From Candidatus Parcubacteria bacterium (GTDB lineage: Bacteria; Patescibacteriota; Patescibacteriia; Magasanikbacterales; UBA922), in assembly GCA_018646705.1 (NCBI GenBank), contig JABGUG010000048.1, positions 1 to 36,239 on the forward strand: DNA of 36,239 nucleotides, given 5' to 3'. This document shows, piece after piece, positions 8,698 to 15,243 of the stretch (position 1 is its first letter; the number at the start of each line of letters is the position of its first letter). The notes beneath the pieces were generated by a model. The model was not told where the DNA came from. It worked only from the letters and a program-made list of their open reading frames with translations, and made no database searches. The position numbers were made by a program, and so were the translations under genes.

Positions 8698-9942
8698 TTA
8701 AAATAACCCTACCACATCACGCCATGTTACTACAACCACAAGTAACATAAGTAACATAAATCCAATTGTATGTGCTAGTTGTTCGTACTTCATTGGAACT
8801 GGTCGACGAATTATTTTTTCTATAATAATAAATAATATACGACCACCATCTAGTGCCGGAATTGGCAAAATATTGATGGCTGCCAAACTAAGCGAAAGCA
8901 TTGCTGTAACATTCAAAAGATAGTTGATTCCAAGTTTTGCACTTTGTCCTACAATATTTGCAATACCAACCGGCCCTGCAACATCAAACAATAATCCTTG
9001 GCCCAAAACCAAATTCTTAACCAAGAAATAAAAAGCGACAAAAATATTTATGAGTCCAAAGATAGCAGCAACAAATCCTTTGTAAATAGCAATATGCCAT
9101 GGATAACGAATAATTCCAGCATCAGCAAGTGCAATACCTATCTTTGCAACCTGTTCTCCTTCAAATACTTCTGGTATTACCTTTGTCACAAATTCTTCAT
9201 CACCGCGAGCAATAATCATAGAAACCTCTTCTCCTTCGCGCTCATTTACAAACGCTACCAAAGAAAGTGAGTCAACAGACTCTCCACTCCATTCTTCTTC
9301 TTTGGTCCATTCTGTATTACCTTCGCCAATACGTAAAATCTTATCTCCAAATTTAATACCTGCCTCGTCTGCTGGTGTATCAACTTGAACCTGTTGAACA
9401 ATAACACTAGGGTTTTCTACAATCTCAGCATGTTTATCAACTCCTCTAGACATGTCTGTAGGCAATCCAATCATAAATCCTACACCAAGCACAATAGCTG
9501 CAAAAATAACATTCAAAGTTACTCCTGCAACCAGCACAACTACACGCTTCCAAGCTTTGTGAGCACCAAAACTATCAGGATCTTGTGCTTCTTCGCCATT
9601 CTCTCCTTTGATACGAACAAAACCACCGATTGGTAATAAATTTATAGAATAAAGCATTCCAGGAAATTCATCCTCTTCTCTCTCGCCACCACCAATCGTA
9701 TTTGTAAGCGTTGCTCCACTTTTTTTATCCGCCGAAGCTTTAGCGGAGGAGGATCCTTTTCCCCAAATAAATTTTATTTTTTTTGTTTTTGGATCTCTAT
9801 AAAAACTAAGAACACGTGGTGGATACCCGAAACCAAATTCATACACCTTCATACCACTCATACGTGCAGTAATAAAATGTCCGAACTCATGAACTATAAC
9901 TAAAACTCCCAATATGAGTATAAAAAGTAGTACAGTAACCAT
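8698..9942 (-). CDS. rseP: RIP (site-2-type) zinc metalloprotease RseP
   Basis: 414 residues. An intramembrane protease that cuts membrane-bound regulators or leftover signal peptides. Helix 1 carries the zinc motif HEFGH (residues 18-22) in VLVIVHEFGHF, and the C-terminal helix carries NILPIPALDGGR with the third ligand D365. A PDZ domain occupies about residues 165-260 (IVQQVQVDTPADEAGIKFGD). The cytoplasmic loop after helix 1 contains the apparent in-frame insertion SSSAKASADKKSG at about residues 64-76, encoded by a palindromic repeat at 9728-9750. First gene of the operon leading to pheST, with a promoter candidate at 9988-10016. Its promoter faces that of lemA. Confidence 0.96.
   Translation of the reverse strand: MVTVLLFILILGVLVIVHEFGHFITARMSGMKVYEFGFGYPPRVLSFYRDPKTKKIKFIWGKGSSSAKASADKKSGATLTNTIGGGEREEDEFPGMLYSINLLPIGGFVRIKGENGEEAQDPDSFGAHKAWKRVVVLVAGVTLNVIFAAIVLGVGFMIGLPTDMSRGVDKHAEIVENPSVIVQQVQVDTPADEAGIKFGDKILRIGEGNTEWTKEEEWSGESVDSLSLVAFVNEREGEEVSMIIARGDEEFVTKVIPEVFEGEQVAKIGIALADAGIIRYPWHIAIYKGFVAAIFGLINIFVAFYFLVKNLVLGQGLLFDVAGPVGIANIVGQSAKLGINYLLNVTAMLSLSLAAINILPIPALDGGRILFIIIEKIIRRPVPMKYEQLAHTIGFMLLMLLVVVVTWRDVVGLF
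9728..9750 (-). repeat. SAKASAD-type palindromic element in frame inside rseP
   Basis: TCCGC (9728-9732) and GCGGA (9743-9747) pair around an AAGCTT-containing centre, continuing as GGA. On the coding strand it encodes SSAKASAD. I recall similar SAKASADK stretches in many CPR proteins, as a dispersed repeat; that is memory, not a search. Confidence 0.7.
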
Positions 9943-9948
9943 AATATA

Positions 9949-9978
9949 TTGACTAAAAGCTATAAATTAGCGTAAAAT
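9949..9978 (+). promoter_or_regulatory. Promoter candidate for lemA-htpX operon
   Basis: TTGACT (9949-9954) is 18 bp from TAAAAT (9973-9978). Initiation near 9985 gives a 65-nt leader before the lemA ATG. A nearer TATACT (10044-10049) abuts the ATG and is too close to serve this start. Confidence 0.5.
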
Positions 9979-9987
9979 GACAGTATC

Positions 9988-10016
9988 ATTATCTCATAAT
10001 GTAGTATCTTAATCAA
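9988..10016 (-). promoter_or_regulatory. Promoter candidate for rseP-pheST operon
   Basis: On the minus strand TTGATT (10016-10011) is 17 bp from GATAAT (9993-9988). Initiation near 9981 gives a leader of about 38 nt to the rseP ATG. It faces the lemA promoter, so the two leaders would overlap as antisense. Confidence 0.5.
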
Positions 10017-10049
10017 TAGTGGAAACTTATCCACGTAACCGCTTATACT

Positions 10050-10616
10050 ATGCCAGTATTATTTGCGATTGCTATTGTTCTCGTCGTACTCCTTTTATGG
10101 ATTATTGGCGTGTACAATGTGCTTATCAAACTCCAAAATCGCACCAAAGAGTCTTGGAGTGACATCGACGTACAACTCAAACGCCGTCATGACCTAATAC
10201 CAAATTTGGTCAACAGTGTAAAAGGGTATATGAAACACGAGCGTGAATTGCTCGAAAACATTACAAAAGCTCGTGCTGATGCTATGAAAGCACAAGAAGC
10301 CAATGACACAGAAGGTTTAGCTAAATCAGAGACACAAATCAATTCAATGATGCGTGATTTGAAAGTTGCTATGGAAGCATACCCAGATTTGAAAGCAAAC
10401 CAAAATGTAATGCAGCTCATGGATGAACTTTCTGACACAGAAAACAAAATCATGGCTTCACGTAGATTTTATAATGGCAATGTTCGAGACTTTAATATCA
10501 AAATTGAATCATTCCCAAACAATATTATTGCTGGAATGTTCAAACGATTTGAAAAATTTGTATTCTTTGAAATTGAAGATGCAACTGAACGTGAGAATGT
10601 AGAAGTGGCACTGTAA
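10050..10616 (+). CDS. lemA: LemA family membrane protein
   Basis: 188 residues, full family length. One N-terminal membrane helix (residues 3-24, VLFAIAIVLVVLLLWIIGVYN) precedes the LemA core: NRTKESWSDIDVQLKRRHDLIPNL, a long helical bundle, and the ending RRFYNGNVRDFNIKIESFPNN. LemA is widespread and often paired with HtpX, as here; its biochemical role is not established. The start is well placed, since the helix begins directly after Met-Pro. Its stop codon abuts a structured repeat element that fills the spacer before htpX. Confidence 0.95.
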   Translation: MPVLFAIAIVLVVLLLWIIGVYNVLIKLQNRTKESWSDIDVQLKRRHDLIPNLVNSVKGYMKHERELLENITKARADAMKAQEANDTEGLAKSETQINSMMRDLKVAMEAYPDLKANQNVMQLMDELSDTENKIMASRRFYNGNVRDFNIKIESFPNNIIAGMFKRFEKFVFFEIEDATERENVEVAL

Positions 10617-10618
10617 GT

Positions 10619-10764
10619 GCCATCCCGACCGCAGCGCACTCCTCATCAGAGGAGTAAGCGAAGCGGAGGGATCTCTTTTTAATACAACGTGCGATGTACT
10701 AAAAAGAGATTCCTCCACTTCATTCATTCACCTTTACAGGCTCATTCATTCCGGTCGGAATGAC
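10619..10764. repeat. MITE-like palindromic element filling the lemA-htpX spacer
   Basis: Imperfect terminal inverted repeats GCCATCCCGACCG (10619-10631) and CGGTCGGAATGAC (10752-10764) match at 11 of 13 positions. Inside are a 7-bp hairpin ACTCCTC/GAGGAGT (10638-10644 with 10649-10655) and a 17-bp stem (10665-10681 with 10700-10716) with one G-T pair. It starts 2 bp after the lemA stop and ends 11 bp before the htpX ATG. No protein is encoded. Confidence 0.85.
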
Positions 10765-10775
10765 AACGACAAATT

Positions 10776-11645
10776 ATGTATTCTCAAATAGATTCAAACA
10801 AACGAAAAACAACTATTCTGATTTTGATTTTTGTTATGCTTATTATTGCGATTGGATGGGCACTAGATGTATATTATGGTGGTGGATACGCAATAGTTGT
10901 TGGTGCAATGGTTATTTCGATTATCATGACACTTGTGAGTTATTATAAGGGTGACAAAATTGCATTGCGCTCAACTGGTGCCAAAGAAACCACAAAAGAA
11001 GCAGACCCATATGTATATAGAATGGTCGAAAATATGGCTATAACCGCAGGAATTCCTACGCCAAAAGTTTATATCATCGACTCCCCTGCTATGAATGCAT
11101 TTGCAACTGGTCGAGATCCAGAACATGCATCTATTGCAGTAACAAAGGGAATTGTAAAAGCACTTGAAAATGAAGAATTGGAAGGTGTAATTGCACATGA
11201 AATGTCTCATATCAAAAATTTTGACATTAGGCTTATGACGATTGTAGTTGTCCTTGTTGGAACAATATCACTTATTAGTAACTGGTTTTTCCGTGCACGA
11301 TTTTATGGAGGAGGAAAAAGAGATAATAAAGCAGGCGGATGGATTGCACTCGTCGGTCTTGCCTTACTTATACTATCCCCAATAATTGCTAAACTTATCC
11401 AACTTGCTATTTCACGAAAACGCGAATATTTAGCAGATGCATCAGGATCCCTACTTACAAGATACCCAGAAGGACTTGCTCGAGCGCTCGAAAAAATTTC
11501 TAAATCCTCTGCACTTCCATCTGCAAGTAGAGCAACTGCACATTTGTTTATTTCAAACCCCCTAAAAGAAAAAAAGATCTCAAAATTCTTCTCAACACAT
11601 CCGCCTGCTGAAGATCGTATAAATAAATTGAGAGGAATGGCTTAA
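10776..11645 (+). CDS. htpX: HtpX-type M48 membrane metalloprotease
   Basis: 289 residues. A membrane zinc protease that degrades misfolded membrane proteins. Two N-terminal helices (about 13-35 and 38-56) lead to a cytoplasmic catalytic domain. Zinc ligands are H141 and H145 in HEMSH, with E142 catalytic and E217 in REYLADASG as third ligand. Another pair of hydrophobic segments lies at about 152-170 and 187-210. The C-terminal HPPAEDRINKLR is typical. It probably shares a transcript with lemA through the structured spacer, and the next gene starts 9 bp after its stop. With RseP next door, the region is rich in membrane quality control. Confidence 0.97.
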   Translation: MYSQIDSNKRKTTILILIFVMLIIAIGWALDVYYGGGYAIVVGAMVISIIMTLVSYYKGDKIALRSTGAKETTKEADPYVYRMVENMAITAGIPTPKVYIIDSPAMNAFATGRDPEHASIAVTKGIVKALENEELEGVIAHEMSHIKNFDIRLMTIVVVLVGTISLISNWFFRARFYGGGKRDNKAGGWIALVGLALLILSPIIAKLIQLAISRKREYLADASGSLLTRYPEGLARALEKISKSSALPSASRATAHLFISNPLKEKKISKFFSTHPPAEDRINKLRGMA

Positions 11646-11654
11646 ACAAGAAAG

Positions 11655-12314
11655 ATGAAAGCATACAAACATCATCTCATAAAAAATTTTGAAGAAAATG
11701 CTTCAATTTTTAAAAAAATATTTGCAAATATTATTTTTTTGATTGGTGTAACAAAAATTACATGGAGAAAAAATAATCTAACACCACAAGACTACAAAAA
11801 CTCTCTAAAAATAATACAAAAAGGAGATGTTCTACTATTAGGAAACCATAGACGAGCAAGCGGATTATTTATACGAGGTAGTGTTACTCATGCATCTCTA
11901 TATACTGGAGGCGGACGTGTCATTCATGCAATATCAGATGGCGTGGTCAGAGAAAAATTTAGAAACTTCTTTTCAGAATATGACACACTCGCAATTCTCA
12001 GACCTAAAATAAAGAAAGGTAAAAAAACATTTGTCAAAAAAGCAGTATCTTATGCAAGAAAACAAGTTGGTAAACCTTTTGATTTCTTTTTTGCATCAGA
12101 GCAAGAAGATTTTTTCTGTTCACAACTCGTAAATGATGCTTATCAATATGCAGAATTCCAAACTGGTCTTGCTAACCACAAAAAAGCACAGAATATTATA
12201 AATAAAAAAATAAAATTATTAGAAGTAAACCGTGCTCTTCACCCAAAAGAATTTTTTAATGGAAATTTTGACACTATATTTTTGTCAGAGTCTCTTAAAG
12301 ATATGGAATTATGA
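11655..12314 (+). CDS. YiiX-like (permuted NlpC/P60, papain-fold) cysteine hydrolase
   Basis: 219 residues. The motif order is that of the YiiX/permuted NlpC-P60 group: GDVLLLGNHRR, then the histidine in VTHASLYTGGGRVIHA (H79), then the nucleophile cysteine in FFCSQLVNDAYQYAE (C155). Members hydrolyse amide or thioester bonds in peptidoglycan or lipids. The N-terminus is basic with a short hydrophobic run (IFANIIFLIGVTKI, about residues 23-36), perhaps a membrane-associating helix rather than a cleaved signal. Its stop overlaps the start of the next gene (ATGA at 12311-12314), so it is translationally coupled to a phospholipid-synthesis-type enzyme; a lipid substrate is therefore conceivable, but this is inference. 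Confidence 0.8.
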   Translation: MKAYKHHLIKNFEENASIFKKIFANIIFLIGVTKITWRKNNLTPQDYKNSLKIIQKGDVLLLGNHRRASGLFIRGSVTHASLYTGGGRVIHAISDGVVREKFRNFFSEYDTLAILRPKIKKGKKTFVKKAVSYARKQVGKPFDFFFASEQEDFFCSQLVNDAYQYAEFQTGLANHKKAQNIINKKIKLLEVNRALHPKEFFNGNFDTIFLSESLKDMEL

Positions 12315-12985
12315 ATGAAAATAAAAAAGCATTCGCTGGAGATAAAAAAGTAGGAGAATCAATCCTACACAGTCCTGAAAAAAAATTTATCGACAAATAC
12401 ACACCGAGAGTTCCTAAATTTTTGGAAACGTATCATCTTACATATATGACCATCCCATGGTCAATACTTATAATCGCATTCGGGTTTCTCGCACAGTGGA
12501 ATATACACTGGCTCTGGGGAATGTCTATGTGTATTTTCTTGCAATGGCTAACCGATGCATTTGATGGAGCTGTGGGAAGATATAGAAACACTGGTCTTAT
12601 AAAATGGGGTTATTATATGGATCATTTTCTAGATTATATTTTCCTATGTTCTATTCTAATTGGATATTCCCTACTTTTACCAGATAATTTCAAATATCTT
12701 CACTTCTTTACCTTCGCGCTTCTTGGTGCGTTCATGGTAAACGCATATTTATCATTTGCAGCAACAAATGAATTTAAAATCACATACCTTGGCATAGGTC
12801 CGACAGAAATAAGGATTGTCTTTATACTCATAAACACTTTCCTCATTATTTTTGGAAAAACATACATGACATGGTCTATTCCATTTGTATTAATAGGCGC
12901 ATTACTCGGACTAGTTGTAGTAGTATATAGAACACAAAAATATATTTGGAAACTCGACATGAATATAAAGGCTAATCAAAAATAA
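12311..12985 (+). CDS. CDP-alcohol phosphatidyltransferase family membrane enzyme
   Basis: 224 residues. This family moves a phosphatidyl group from CDP-diacylglycerol to an alcohol, or related reactions. The signature D-x2-D-G-x2-[AG]-R-x9-G-x3-D-x3-D is complete: D82, D85, G86, G89, R90, G100, D104, D108, with glycine in place of the usual alanine before the arginine. About six hydrophobic helices surround it. A hydrophilic N-terminal extension of about 45 residues precedes the first helix. It overlaps the upstream hydrolase by 4 bp and lies 2 bp from the downstream dehydrogenase. The alcohol acceptor cannot be read from the sequence. Confidence 0.88.
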   Translation: MNENKKAFAGDKKVGESILHSPEKKFIDKYTPRVPKFLETYHLTYMTIPWSILIIAFGFLAQWNIHWLWGMSMCIFLQWLTDAFDGAVGRYRNTGLIKWGYYMDHFLDYIFLCSILIGYSLLLPDNFKYLHFFTFALLGAFMVNAYLSFAATNEFKITYLGIGPTEIRIVFILINTFLIIFGKTYMTWSIPFVLIGALLGLVVVVYRTQKYIWKLDMNIKANQK

Positions 12986-12987
12986 AT

Positions 12988-13755
12988 ATGCAAAAAACAG
13001 TACTTGTCACCGGAGCATCAAGCGGAATTGGATATGAGCTATGCAAACTCTTTGCGCAAGACAACAATAATATAGTACTTGTTGCAAGAGATGAAAAAAA
13101 GCTCAATACCATTGCAAACGAATTAAAGAATATATATGGTATTCAAACATATGTTTTCACGCATGACTTAACTGACGACGACGCACCTCAAAAATTATAC
13201 ACAAAACTTCAAGAAAAAAATATAAATATAGACATATTGGTAAACAATGCTGGTTTTGGTGTATATGGACATTTCAAAGAAACAAATCTAACAAAAGAAC
13301 TCGATATGATGAAGGTAAATATGTCTTCGCTTGTCGAACTTACCAAACTATTTTTACCACGAATGACAGATAGAAAAAATGGAAAAATAATGAATGTTGC
13401 ATCAACTGCCTCATTTCAGCCAGGTCCTGGTATGGCCATATATTATGCATCAAAAGCTTTTGTACTAAGTTTTTCAGAAGCCATCTCAGAAGAACTGCAG
13501 GATACCGGTGTGACAGTAACGACACTGTGCCCTGGACCAACAAAAACAGGGTTTGAAAACGTGGCAGATATGAAATTTTCAAAACATTTACAGCTTATGA
13601 CAGCAAAAGACGTAGCAGACATTGGATATCGTGCATTTATGAAAGGAAAACGAATTATTATACCAGGATTAAAAAATAAATTTGAAGTATTCATTCTCAG
13701 ATTTACTCCGCGGAAGATTGTAACAAAAATAGTTTGGATGATGCAAAAAGATTAA
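12988..13755 (+). CDS. Short-chain dehydrogenase/reductase
   Basis: 255 residues, classical SDR length. The NAD(P)-binding turn is TGASSGIG (8-15), with NNAG at 86-89 and the catalytic Y152-x3-K156 in YYASKAFVLSF. The catalytic serine lies in MNVASTASF about 13 residues earlier. R34 in VLVARDEKKL, just after the second strand, suggests NADP preference. The C-terminus is basic and hydrophobic (VFILRFTPRKIVTKIVW), possibly membrane-touching, like lipid-acting SDRs of the DltE/YqjQ type. Last gene of the run from lemA, ending directly in a palindromic terminator. Substrate unknown. Confidence 0.92.
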   Translation: MQKTVLVTGASSGIGYELCKLFAQDNNNIVLVARDEKKLNTIANELKNIYGIQTYVFTHDLTDDDAPQKLYTKLQEKNINIDILVNNAGFGVYGHFKETNLTKELDMMKVNMSSLVELTKLFLPRMTDRKNGKIMNVASTASFQPGPGMAIYYASKAFVLSFSEAISEELQDTGVTVTTLCPGPTKTGFENVADMKFSKHLQLMTAKDVADIGYRAFMKGKRIIIPGLKNKFEVFILRFTPRKIVTKIVWMMQKD

Positions 13756-13794
13756 AAAAAGTAGAGACGCAAAATTTTGCGTCTCTACTTTTTT
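13755..13794. terminator. 40-bp perfect palindrome, bidirectional terminator
   Basis: Bases 13755-13774 (AAAAAAGTAGAGACGCAAAA) are the exact reverse complement of 13775-13794, with no spacer at the centre. The stem ends in A6/T6 tracts. It overlaps the last base of the dehydrogenase stop codon and lies 18 bp from the phosphohexomutase stop, so it can end transcripts from both strands. Sixteen bases of its core recur inside radA. Confidence 0.92.
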
Positions 13795-13811
13795 ATTTTA
13801 ATTTAATTTTT

Positions 13812-15152
13812 CTAGCTCTCAATTATTTTTTTAATTTCTTCAACTTTTTCTTTCATAATATCCCCTGTCTTTGCCTCCAAATTCAAACGTAAGACAGGCT
13901 CTGTATTACTTGGACGCACGTTGAACCAATAATCTTCGAATTCAAAAGTAATACCATCAAAATCTTGCGTGATATTATTTTTATAGATTTCAGAAAATTT
14001 ATCCAAAATTATTTGCTTATTCTGGACTTCAAAATTTGTCTCCTCTATTTTTGAATACACTTCAAACTCTTTTACCAACTCGGACATCTTCTTTCCAGAT
14101 TCACTTAGAAGCTCCAGAACGTACAATGCAGCTATCATACCACTGTCAGCTCGATAATTATCTTTAAAATAATAATGTCCAGAATGTTCACCAGCAAATG
14201 AAGCATTATGATCTTTCATATCTTGTTTTATATAGGAATGACCAACCTTACTCATAAATAATTTTCCACCCATTTTCTCTACCAGCTCGGGCACGCTTTT
14301 ACTTACCACAACGTTGTATATTATTGTTGCTCCTGGATTTTTTTCTAATACTTTTTTAGAAACCATTGCTGTAATGAGAGAACTATCAACCATCTCACCA
14401 TTCTCATCTATAAAAAAAACTCTGTCTCCATCTCCATCAAACGCGAGACCTAGGTCAGCATGTTTTTCTTTTACACAAGCAATTAGATCCTCATTATTTT
14501 CCTTTTTGATTGGATTTGCCTCATGATTTGGAAAATTCCCATCTAATTCAAAATATAATGAGGTAACACTACATGGCATCTTTTCAAAAACTATTGGAAC
14601 TGTTTTTCCTGCCATTCCATTACCTGCATCGATCACCAAATTAAATGATTTTATTTTTTCCAAATTAATAAATCCATAGCAATGTTGTGCAAATTCTTCC
14701 AAGATATTCTTATTTTCTTCGACACCTCCTATATTTTCTGATTTTAAAAAAGCATCTTCTCGAACCATTTCTCTCATCTCCTCAATTCCTGTTTCCTTAC
14801 CAATAGGCTCTGCTTGAGCCTTACAAAACTTTACACCTGTATATTGTGCTGGATTATGTGACGCAGTAATCATCGCGCCTGGCAAATTATACTTTCCTGA
14901 CGCAAAATATATAACATCTGTACTAATCTGACCCAAATCAATCACACCTACACCCTGGCTATTAACCCCTCTAGCGAATGCCTTAGAAAGCTGAGGAGCC
15001 GACACCCTCATATCATACCCAAGCAAAACCTTGTCAGATTTCACAAAATCAGCAAAGGCTTTGCCTATTTTTTCCATTACATTTTCATCAATCTCTCCTG
15101 GATATACACCCCGAATATCATATGCTTTAAATACGTGTTCTGGAAAGCTCAT
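13812..15152 (-). CDS. Phosphomannomutase/phosphoglucomutase
   Basis: 446 residues, AlgC/ManB-like alpha-D-phosphohexomutase that interconverts hexose 6-phosphates and 1-phosphates for nucleotide-sugar and cell-surface glycan synthesis. The phosphoserine loop is TASHNPAQYTG with S98. The magnesium loop is DGDGDR (D239, D241, D243). The sugar-binding loop is GEHSGHYYF and the phosphate-binding loop RPSNTEPVLRL is near the C-terminus. It starts KAYDIRGVYPGEIDE, as usual. Transcribed divergently from the ClpC-like gene with overlapping promoters. Dual mannose/glucose specificity is common in this clade and cannot be decided here. Confidence 0.96.
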   Translation of the reverse strand: MSFPEHVFKAYDIRGVYPGEIDENVMEKIGKAFADFVKSDKVLLGYDMRVSAPQLSKAFARGVNSQGVGVIDLGQISTDVIYFASGKYNLPGAMITASHNPAQYTGVKFCKAQAEPIGKETGIEEMREMVREDAFLKSENIGGVEENKNILEEFAQHCYGFINLEKIKSFNLVIDAGNGMAGKTVPIVFEKMPCSVTSLYFELDGNFPNHEANPIKKENNEDLIACVKEKHADLGLAFDGDGDRVFFIDENGEMVDSSLITAMVSKKVLEKNPGATIIYNVVVSKSVPELVEKMGGKLFMSKVGHSYIKQDMKDHNASFAGEHSGHYYFKDNYRADSGMIAALYVLELLSESGKKMSELVKEFEVYSKIEETNFEVQNKQIILDKFSEIYKNNITQDFDGITFEFEDYWFNVRPSNTEPVLRLNLEAKTGDIMKEKVEEIKKIIES

Positions 15153-15168
15153 AAATAGCTAAAATTAA

Positions 15169-15197
15169 TTGATAAATAAGGATATTTATTATATAAT
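15169..15197 (+). promoter_or_regulatory. Strong sigma70-type promoter for the clpC-radA run
   Basis: TTGATA (15169-15174) is 17 bp from a perfect TATAAT (15192-15197). Initiation near 15204 leaves a 40-nt leader to the ATG at 15244. The -35 box coincides with a TTG codon that would otherwise extend the clpC frame upstream by 25 codons, which argues against that longer start. Confidence 0.75.
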
Positions 15198-15216
15198 AAG
15201 CCCAGTTCTAAAGCAA
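15188..15216 (-). promoter_or_regulatory. Promoter candidate for the phosphohexomutase
   Basis: On the minus strand TTGCTT (15216-15211) is 17 bp from TATAAT (15193-15188). The two divergent -10 boxes share the palindrome TTATTATATAATAA (15186-15199), so the two polymerases would compete for the same bases. Confidence 0.5.
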
Positions 15217-15243
15217 CTATTTGTTTTGATATATCAAGAAATT

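Noticed and set aside
10044-10049. TATACT as the lemA -10
   Set aside because: It touches the ATG, so transcription would begin inside the gene; the next methionine would remove the conserved membrane helix.
15169-15243. TTG start giving ClpC 25 extra residues
   Set aside because: The TTG is part of a consensus -35 box, the transcript should begin near 15204, and the Clp N domain begins properly at the ATG at 15244.
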